A DNA stretch of 29,724 nucleotides, taken from assembly GCA_050330055.1 (NCBI GenBank), contig JBHJOF010000113.1, forward strand, positions 1 to 29,724, written 5' to 3'. Each line of letters begins with the position of its first letter. Position 1 is the first letter of the stretch. The DNA comes from JBHJOF01 sp050330055 (lineage in GTDB: Bacteria; Pseudomonadota; Alphaproteobacteria; Kiloniellales; JAKSDN01). A model generated the notes under the pieces. The model searched no databases. It worked only from the letters and a program-made list of their open reading frames with translations, and was not told the DNA's origin. Both the position numbers and the translations under genes were made by a program. Below are positions 25,293-29,724 of the stretch, piece by piece.

Positions 25293-26498
25293 ATGGAGGC
25301 GCGCACAGGCATGGCAAAGCGAGCGCTGCGCCCGGAAACGCTGCTGGCGCATCTGGGGCGCGACCCCGAGGCCTTTCACGGCGCGGTCAACGTGCCGGTC
25401 TATCACGCCTCGACCATCCTCTATTCCGACCTCGAGGCCTTCGAGACGCGCCACAGGCCCGGCCGCAGCGTGGTCTACGGCCGGATCGGTACGCCCACCA
25501 GCTTCGCCCTGGAGGACAGCATCGCGCGCCTGCAGGGCGGTGCCGCCACGCTCTGCGTCTCCTCCGGACTGGCCGCCATCAGCGGCGCCTTCCTGGCCCT
25601 GTTGCGGGCCGGCGATCACGTGCTGGTGACTGACGCGGCCTATCTGCCGACGCGCAAGTTCTGCGACGGCCTGCTGGCGCGCTTCGGCGTCGAGACCAGC
25701 TACTACGATCCGACCATCGGCGCCGGCATCGCCGGGCTCATCCGCCCCAACACGCGCCTGGTTTTCGTCGAATCGCCCGGCTCGCTGACCTTCGAGATGC
25801 AGGACGTGCCGGCCATCGCCGCCGCCGCCAAGGCGGCCGGCGCTGCCACGGTGATGGATACCACCTGGGCCAGCCCGCTGCACTTCCGGCCCTTCGAAGC
25901 CGGCGTCGACGTGGCGGTCGAGGCGGGCACCAAGTACGTGGTCGGCCACTCGGACGCCATGCTGGGCTTCATCACCGCCTCGGGCGCCGCCGAAGAGCGC
26001 GTGCGCGAGACGGTGCGCCAGCTCGGCCTCTGTGCCGGGCCGGACGACATCTATCTGGGCCTGCGCGGCCTGCGCAGCCTGGCGGTCCGCCTGGAGCGGC
26101 ACCAGGCGACGGCGCTGCGCCTGGCCACATGGCTGCAAGGCCGGCCCGAGGTGGCGCGGGTGCTCTATCCGCCGCTGCCGGACGACCCGGGCCATGCGCT
26201 CTGGCAGCGCGACTACAGCGGCGCCTGCGGCCTGTTCGGCGTGGTGCTGGGCCGGCCCTATCCGCAAGCGGCCGTGGCCGCGATGCTCGAGGGGCTCGCA
26301 CTGTTCGGCATCGGCGCCAGCTGGGGCGGCTACGAGAGCCTGGTCATCCCGACGCATCCGGAGCAGTGCCGCAGCGCCACCAGCTGGCAGGCGCCCGGCC
26401 CTTCCCTGCGGATCCATGCCGGCCTGGAGGATCCTGACGACCTGATCGCCGACCTGGAGGCCGGCTTCGCGCGCCTGAACCGTGCCGCGGACGGTTAG
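25293..26498 (+). CDS. metC: Cystathionine beta-lyase-like PLP enzyme
   Basis: A 401-residue fold-type I PLP enzyme of the Cys/Met metabolism family. Lys214 in EAGTKYVVGHSDAMLG binds PLP; Tyr62 and Arg64 in VVYGRIGTPT contact the phosphate of the neighbouring subunit; SSGLAAISGAFLALLRAGDH and DTTWASPLHFRP fit the cofactor pocket. The end AAMLEGLALFGIGASWGGYESL is a hallmark of bacterial cystathionine beta-lyases. The reaction would split cystathionine into homocysteine, pyruvate and ammonia; relatives also degrade cysteine. Start choice is open: ATG 25293 has AAGAAG upstream, while ATG 25311 has GGAGG 11 nt before it and would drop 6 residues. It is divergent from aapJ and converges with the small gene at 26537. 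Cytoplasmic. Confidence 0.9.
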   Translation: MEARTGMAKRALRPETLLAHLGRDPEAFHGAVNVPVYHASTILYSDLEAFETRHRPGRSVVYGRIGTPTSFALEDSIARLQGGAATLCVSSGLAAISGAFLALLRAGDHVLVTDAAYLPTRKFCDGLLARFGVETSYYDPTIGAGIAGLIRPNTRLVFVESPGSLTFEMQDVPAIAAAAKAAGAATVMDTTWASPLHFRPFEAGVDVAVEAGTKYVVGHSDAMLGFITASGAAEERVRETVRQLGLCAGPDDIYLGLRGLRSLAVRLERHQATALRLATWLQGRPEVARVLYPPLPDDPGHALWQRDYSGACGLFGVVLGRPYPQAAVAAMLEGLALFGIGASWGGYESLVIPTHPEQCRSATSWQAPGPSLRIHAGLEDPDDLIADLEAGFARLNRAADG

Positions 26499-26536
26499 CG
26501 GGGCCTTGCGCGGCGCATTTCCAGTGGGATGCCGCC
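26499..26536. terminator. Possible weak terminator between convergent genes
   Basis: GGCGCAT and ATGCCGCC in the 38-bp gap can form an imperfect hairpin around a short loop. No T-run on either strand. It is the only candidate terminator between the metC-like gene and the small minus-strand gene. Confidence 0.25.
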
Positions 26537-26827
26537 TTAGCGGAGATCGGGCCGCCGGCCGCCGCGCAGGCGGGTGCGCCGGCTGGGGCAAAGCGTAAGG
26601 CAGTAGCGCGCCAGCAGCGATTCGACCCGCGCCACCGCGGCGCGGTCGAAGCCCGGCAACCGCATCAGGTCGGCGCGGCTCCACTGGGCGAGCTGCCCGA
26701 GCTCGCCGATGCCGGCGCGGTCGAGCGCCTGGAAGTCCCAGGCGGCAAGCAGGCCGGCCCGCCACAGGCCACGCAGCGGCAGGACCGCCGACACCGAGGT
26801 ATCAGTCTTAGGAGAGCTGTTTTCCAT
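26537..26827 (-). CDS. Small protein resembling the RNA polymerase alpha C-terminal domain (helix-hairpin-helix)
   Basis: A 96-residue protein. Residues 33-78, LDRAGIGELGQLAQWSRADL then MRLPGFDRAAVARVESLLARYCLTL, follow the RpoA C-terminal pattern: L-x2-x-GI-x2-L-x2-L, then D-L-x3-PGF-x4-x-x-V-E-x-LL. The PGF turn corresponds to the hairpin that touches DNA in helix-hairpin-helix folds. Residues 1-30 look less ordered, and the C-terminus is very basic (SRRTRLRGGRRPDLR). GGAAGGG lies about 5 nt before the ATG, which supports a real gene. In the leader a perfect 7-bp stem (CCCCGGG 26862-26868 with CCCGGGG 26875-26881) is 35 nt before the start. I do not know a named function. It may bind DNA or a polymerase partner. 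The assignment is by eye and moderate. Confidence 0.55.
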   Translation of the reverse strand: MENSSPKTDTSVSAVLPLRGLWRAGLLAAWDFQALDRAGIGELGQLAQWSRADLMRLPGFDRAAVARVESLLARYCLTLCPSRRTRLRGGRRPDLR

Positions 26828-27205
26828 AGAACCCTTCCGACACGCGGGTATCCCAACCGCCCCCCGGGAACGCGCCCGGGGAGTCCCTGCGTGTCATCCC
26901 AGCAAGATGATTTGTGCAGTGCAGCATTGCAAGCCCATTCCCGACGGCGCCTGGTCAAGCGGCGCCGCCCCCACCCCTATGCCGGGGGATGGTTAAGCCT
27001 TGGTTAACCTTGTTCTGTGGATTCTATTTCTACGATATTTCAGTATGATAGACAATGTATTTAAACCTATTCATTATGAAAGGCGCTGCTGCCCGATCGC
27101 TCCATGAGCGAATCGCAGGCCACCATTGCTTGGACCGTATGGCGAGTTTCGGGCCGCCCGTCTCCCGTAATACCAAATCCCGAAATTATTGACCTGCTCC
27201 CATGC
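26828..27205. other. Gene-free stretch with an AT-rich island
   Basis: 26862-26881 holds a CCCCGGG/CCCGGGG stem in the leader of the small minus-strand gene. 27000-27080 is strikingly AT-rich for this genome and contains two GGTTAA strings close together near 26990-27008. I see no supported gene; a 38-codon frame from 27076 has no ribosome binding site. Confidence 0.4.
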
Positions 27206-27337
27206 TTCGAGACGCCGCTTGCGGGCGGAGGCCCGCTCCTGCGGACTCGCGGCTCCTCGGCATGAGGTGGGAGCATGCTGATATAAAACAACATTCCTCA
27301 TCCTGAGGAGCGTTCGAAGAACGCGTCTCGAAGGATG
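27206..27337. repeat. Inverted doublet of a dispersed palindromic repeat (family A, copy 2)
   Basis: The left unit begins TTCGAGACGCCGCTTGCGGG at about 27206 and ends CTCGGCATGAGG; the right unit 27296-27337 begins CCTCATCCTGAGGAGCG and ends CGTCTCGAAGGATG. Units face each other with CTCGAAG ends outwards, as in 1929-2035. The left unit is longer because it carries an extra hairpin (GCGGGCGGAGGCCCGC). GCTCCCA (27196) and TGGGAGC (27268) add a further inverted pair around it. It lies downstream of the ExoD-like gene. Confidence 0.7.
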
Positions 27338-27384
27338 GGCCATGAGTCTCGATCTTCGAGATGGCGTATAACCTACGGGACGAC

Positions 27385-27999
27385 CTACAGAATGGCATTG
27401 GCGCCGATCGAAAGCATGGCCACAACAACAAGCGTAACGATGATCGAGATGACGCCGATGGCCATGCCGGCCAGCGTCACGGTGCCATCCCTTTCCACCA
27501 GGCCCAGCGAGGTGACGAGCAGCGCGATCGCTGGAATGTATCCGCTGAAGGGGACGGGCAGGAACAGCACCACCGAGACGGCAAAGAGAAAGGCTCCGAT
27601 TCTGCGCTCGGTCCGCGGCTGAAACAGCCAGAGCCGGCGCGGTCGGAGAAGCTTTTCCACGGGCCGCAACAGGGGCCGCAGCCGGATGACCGTGCGGCGG
27701 AAGCCGTTGCGCGACACCCGGCGCCGATTGATGAAATCCGGCAGGCCGACATGCCGCAGTCCCAGCGCCATCTGCCCCGTGAGCAGCAGCAGGGGCAGCG
27801 AGGTCACCATGTTCGAGCCGATCGGCAGCGGGATGAGATTGATCAGCGAGAACAGCAGGATCGACCACCCGAACGAGCGGTCGCCCAGATCCGACAGTAT
27901 GGTTCCTACCGAAACCGCGTCGATCTGCCGATAGCGGCTGAACGCTCGCTGCAGCGAGCGCGATATGGAACCGCGCGTGCCCACTGACCGGTCAGGCAA
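27385..27999 (-). CDS. ExoD-like membrane protein
   Basis: A 204-residue integral membrane protein of the ExoD family. Family strings are GDRSFGWSILLFSLINLIPL followed by PIGSNMVTSLPLLLLTGQMALG, then RRVSRNGFRRTVIRLRPLLRPVEKLLRPR, and the C-terminal membrane pair GAFLFAVSVVLFLPVPFSGYIP and IGVISIIVTLVVVAMLSIG. In Sinorhizobium, exoD mutants are alkali-sensitive and defective in exopolysaccharide and nodule invasion; the molecular function is unknown. The longest frame starts with TTG at 27999; GTG at 27984 is an alternative, and neither has a clear ribosome binding site, so the N-terminus is uncertain by 5 residues or so. It stands alone between repeats on its 3' side and the tRNA fragment on its 5' side. 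Confidence 0.8.
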   Translation of the reverse strand: MPDRSVGTRGSISRSLQRAFSRYRQIDAVSVGTILSDLGDRSFGWSILLFSLINLIPLPIGSNMVTSLPLLLLTGQMALGLRHVGLPDFINRRRVSRNGFRRTVIRLRPLLRPVEKLLRPRRLWLFQPRTERRIGAFLFAVSVVLFLPVPFSGYIPAIALLVTSLGLVERDGTVTLAGMAIGVISIIVTLVVVAMLSIGANAIL

Positions 28000-28212
28000 G
28001 GCGCGATGTCGCTTTCACTGGCTGCCTTCCAAACTCGATCGGATGGAACAAGCGCACAGGCTTGGGCAGGATTTCGGGCGTGCCAAAAATCGCGCAACCT
28101 CGATGCCGCCGCGTTCGGCCACTGTGGGCCTTTCGCCATCCACCGGACACGTCACGATTTCTGCCTTCTCCATCCTCGTCGCTGCATCTGGCCTCGGTCA
28201 GGCAAAACATGG
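28000..28212. other. Gene-free flank on the chromosomal side of the integration site
   Basis: Open frames on both strands have no recognisable product. The promoter of the ExoD-like gene (leftward) should be here. I see no remnant of another gene with confidence. Confidence 0.35.
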
Positions 28213-28228
28213 GCCCGCCAAGGCGGGC
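28204..28228 (-). terminator. Likely terminator of the displaced tRNA-Arg gene
   Basis: On the minus strand GCCCGCC (28228-28222) is followed by GGCGGGC (28219-28213), a GC-rich stem, and then by CCATGTTTTGCC with a T4 run at 28207-28204. It lies 110 nt downstream of the tRNA 3' end at 28338 in the transcription direction, which fits a tRNA terminator left behind on the chromosomal side. Confidence 0.5.
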
Positions 28229-28337
28229 TACAAGGGTGGCGAAAGCCTTGCGCGGGCGTCGACCTCGCCGGCTGCTAAGACTTTGGCTTGCGGCGAATCG
28301 TCGAACGGCTTCAGCCTTGCTCTGCCTGTTGAGTTCG

Positions 28338-28382
28338 TGGCGCGCCCGGCAGGACTTGAACCTGCGACCCCATGCTTAGAAG
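28338..28382 (-). tRNA. 3' fragment of tRNA-Arg(TCT), probable attachment site
   Basis: Read on the minus strand, the 45 nt begin CTTCTAA (a complete 7-nt anticodon loop, anticodon TCT), then GCATG (3' half of the anticodon stem), a GGGTC variable part, the T-arm GCAGG-TTCAAGT-CCTGC (5-bp perfect stem), acceptor half CGGGCGC, discriminator G and an encoded CCA. The 5' half is missing: the five bases before the loop read CATAA instead of the CATGC needed to pair. So this is not a functional tRNA but the duplicated 3' end left by site-specific integration. The integrase gene starts 153 bp away. The intact tRNA is expected at the other end of the element, outside the window. Confidence 0.85.
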
Positions 28383-28503
28383 TTATGTGCCAGCCAGCCG
28401 CACGGCAACGCACAGGGCGGCACCAGACAGCCAAAAACCTTGCAATTCCGCTTCTTTTGGCGCACATAGAGACGCACGGGAAAGCACGGCTACGCAAGCC
28501 CGG

Positions 28504-28523
28504 CTGTTACCAACTGTTACCAA
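28504..28523 (+). promoter_or_regulatory. Tandem 10-bp repeat just upstream of the integrase gene
   Basis: CTGTTACCAA occurs twice in direct succession (28504-28513 and 28514-28523), directly before the GGGGG ribosome binding site and 12 nt before the start codon. Position suggests an arm-type integrase site or an operator through which the integrase or an excisionase controls its own expression; this is inference. Confidence 0.5.
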
Positions 28524-28535
28524 AGGGGGCCGCCC

Positions 28536-29724
28536 ATGAAAGCCAAGCTGACCGACCGCAGCATCAACCGCGCCGCGCCCAAGAGCGGCACGCTGGAAAT
28601 CTGGGACACCGCCTGCCCTGGCCTGGCGCTGCGCATCCATGCCGGCGGCAAGCGGTCCTACTGCGTCACCACGCGCCTCGCCGGTCACTTCAACAAGAAG
28701 GGCAATCCCCTACAGATCAGACGCACCATCGGCACGACGGCCAGCCACGGCCTTAGGGAAGCCAGGGACGCGGCGCTGGCCATCATCCGCGACGCGGCCA
28801 AGGGCCTGGACAGCGGCTCCCGAGAGGCCAAGCAGGAGGCCGCGCGGCTGGCCAAGGTCGAGCGCGAGCGCGCGACCGCCAACAGCTTCCGCGCCGTGGT
28901 CGAGGGCTACCTTGCCGACAATGGCAAGCACGGCGGCGGCAAGATGAAGTCCAAGGATCTGGTCGAGCAGCGGCTAGAGAACCATGCCATGGACGTCTTT
29001 GGCGAGCGGCCGATAGACGGCATTCTCCGCAGCGAGGTTCGCGACCTCTTGCGCGGCATGGTGACGGCCGGCAAGCCGGTGGCAGCGAATCGGCTGCTGG
29101 GCAACTTGAAGCGGGTGTTCAAGTGGGCCGTGCTGGAGGGCAAGCTGGAGGGCTCGCCGATCGCCGACATGGACAAGCTGGCGGATGAGCAGAGCCGGGA
29201 CCGGGTGCTGACCGACGTCGAGCTGGCCGTGATCTGGGCCGGCTGTGAGAAGTTGTCCAAGGCCCATGGTGGCGCCATCAAGTTGATGCTGCTGACCGGC
29301 GCGCGGCGCAATGAGGCGTCTGGCCTGCTGCGCTCCGAAATCCAGGGCGACGAATGGCACTTGCCGGCCGCCCGTTCCAAGAACAGCCGGCCGCATATCT
29401 GGCACCTGACAGACCTCGCCCAGAAGGTCATTGCCGGCGTTCCCCAGATAGACGACGGCGACCCGGTGTTCAGCCTGGACGGCGAGAAGCCGGTCAACGG
29501 CTGGTCGAAGATCAAGGCGCGCCTGGATGGGGAAATTTCCACAGCAGGCGACAAGGTGGCGCACTGGACGCTGCACGATCTGCGCCGGACCCTGGTTACT
29601 CGGATGAATGAGGCGCTGGCTGTGCCGCCGCATGTGGTCGAGGCGTGCGTCAATCACGTTTCCGGCAGCAAGGCGGGCGTGGCGGGAACCTACAACCGCG
29701 CCACTTACATGCCACAGCGGCGCG
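28536..29724 (+). CDS. Tyrosine recombinase (phage/island integrase), runs off the window
   Basis: At least 396 residues with no stop before the window end. Residues 1-110 are an N-terminal arm-binding domain of the DUF4102 kind (LTDRSINRAAPKSG, then WDTACPGLALRIHAGGKRSY). Residues 115-205 are the core-binding SAM-like domain. The catalytic domain has Arg257 (LTGARRNEASGL), Lys282 (ARSKNSRPH), His347-x-x-Arg350 (LHDLRRT), His374 (VNHVSGSKAGVAG) and the nucleophile Tyr386 (GTYNRATY), so all catalytic residues are present and only the tail is cut off. AAAGGGGGC lies before ATG 28536. It points away from the tRNA-Arg fragment at 28338-28382, so it should integrate and excise the element that continues to the right. 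The order fits islands and prophages of the P4-integrase kind. Confidence 0.92.
   Translation, partial: MKAKLTDRSINRAAPKSGTLEIWDTACPGLALRIHAGGKRSYCVTTRLAGHFNKKGNPLQIRRTIGTTASHGLREARDAALAIIRDAAKGLDSGSREAKQEAARLAKVERERATANSFRAVVEGYLADNGKHGGGKMKSKDLVEQRLENHAMDVFGERPIDGILRSEVRDLLRGMVTAGKPVAANRLLGNLKRVFKWAVLEGKLEGSPIADMDKLADEQSRDRVLTDVELAVIWAGCEKLSKAHGGAIKLMLLTGARRNEASGLLRSEIQGDEWHLPAARSKNSRPHIWHLTDLAQKVIAGVPQIDDGDPVFSLDGEKPVNGWSKIKARLDGEISTAGDKVAHWTLHDLRRTLVTRMNEALAVPPHVVEACVNHVSGSKAGVAGTYNRATYMPQRR

Noticed and set aside
27076..27191. 38-codon frame after the AT-rich island
   Set aside because: No ribosome binding site, no recognisable protein, and it runs into the family A repeat region.
28062..28379. 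105-codon plus-strand frame ending in ARQDLNLRPHA
   Set aside because: This ending is a well-known artefact of translating the reverse strand of a tRNA 3' end; here it overlaps the tRNA-Arg fragment and has no supported start.

Overview
The window is GC-rich DNA from a Gram-negative bacterium, most likely an alphaproteobacterium of the Rhodospirillales/Kiloniellales type. The reasons are the complete AapJQMP amino-acid transporter, Tat-exported solute-binding protein, ExoD-like membrane protein, and dispersed palindromic intergenic repeats of a kind common in that class. The taxonomic call is inference; there is no rRNA or complete tRNA here. Most of the window is ordinary chromosomal gene content. 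The last 1.4 kb is the edge of an integrated mobile element.

Layout. (1) 184-1475: a secreted DUF302 protein and a DUF1062 protein, both on the minus strand, followed by a gene-free stretch with an inverted repeat doublet. (2) 2094-6190: phenylalanine/tyrosine catabolism. hppD and phhA are tightly linked and hmgA follows after a repeat island, all on the minus strand; an Lrp/AsnC regulator is divergent. Together they carry Phe to Tyr, then (after a transaminase not in the window) hydroxyphenylpyruvate to homogentisate to maleylacetoacetate. (3) 6231-8068: a divergent LpxL-like acyltransferase and an ArsC-family reductase, then a 192-bp element with perfect 29-bp terminal inverted repeats. (4) 8347-14229: a peptide-type ABC importer operon on the minus strand (Tat-signal binding protein, two permeases, one fused double ATPase). 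(5) 14689-16965: an alpha/beta hydrolase-OsmC fusion and a Nudix hydrolase. (6) 17054-20724: a plus-strand cluster with a cysteine synthase-family enzyme, an AlaX-type editing protein, a 3-mercaptopyruvate sulfurtransferase and a tandem GNAT protein. (7) 20754-25015: aapJQMP on the minus strand. (8) 25293-27999: a cystathionine beta-lyase-like enzyme, a small protein resembling the RNA polymerase alpha C-terminal domain, a repeat doublet and an ExoD-like membrane protein. (9) 28213-29724: a likely tRNA terminator, a 45-nt 3' fragment of tRNA-Arg(TCT), and a tyrosine recombinase that runs off the window end.

How the parts relate. Amino-acid and sulfur metabolism dominate: two ABC importers bring in peptides and amino acids, the hpp/phh/hmg genes degrade aromatic ones, and CysK, SseA and MetC-like enzymes handle sulfur amino acids. 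In both ABC operons a strong stem-loop lies between the binding-protein gene and the first permease gene. I found no convincing undescribed multi-gene system. The most informative points are the tRNA-Arg attachment-site fragment beside the integrase, the set of repeat families, the small alpha-CTD-like protein, and an acyltransferase whose usual catalytic His appears to be Tyr.
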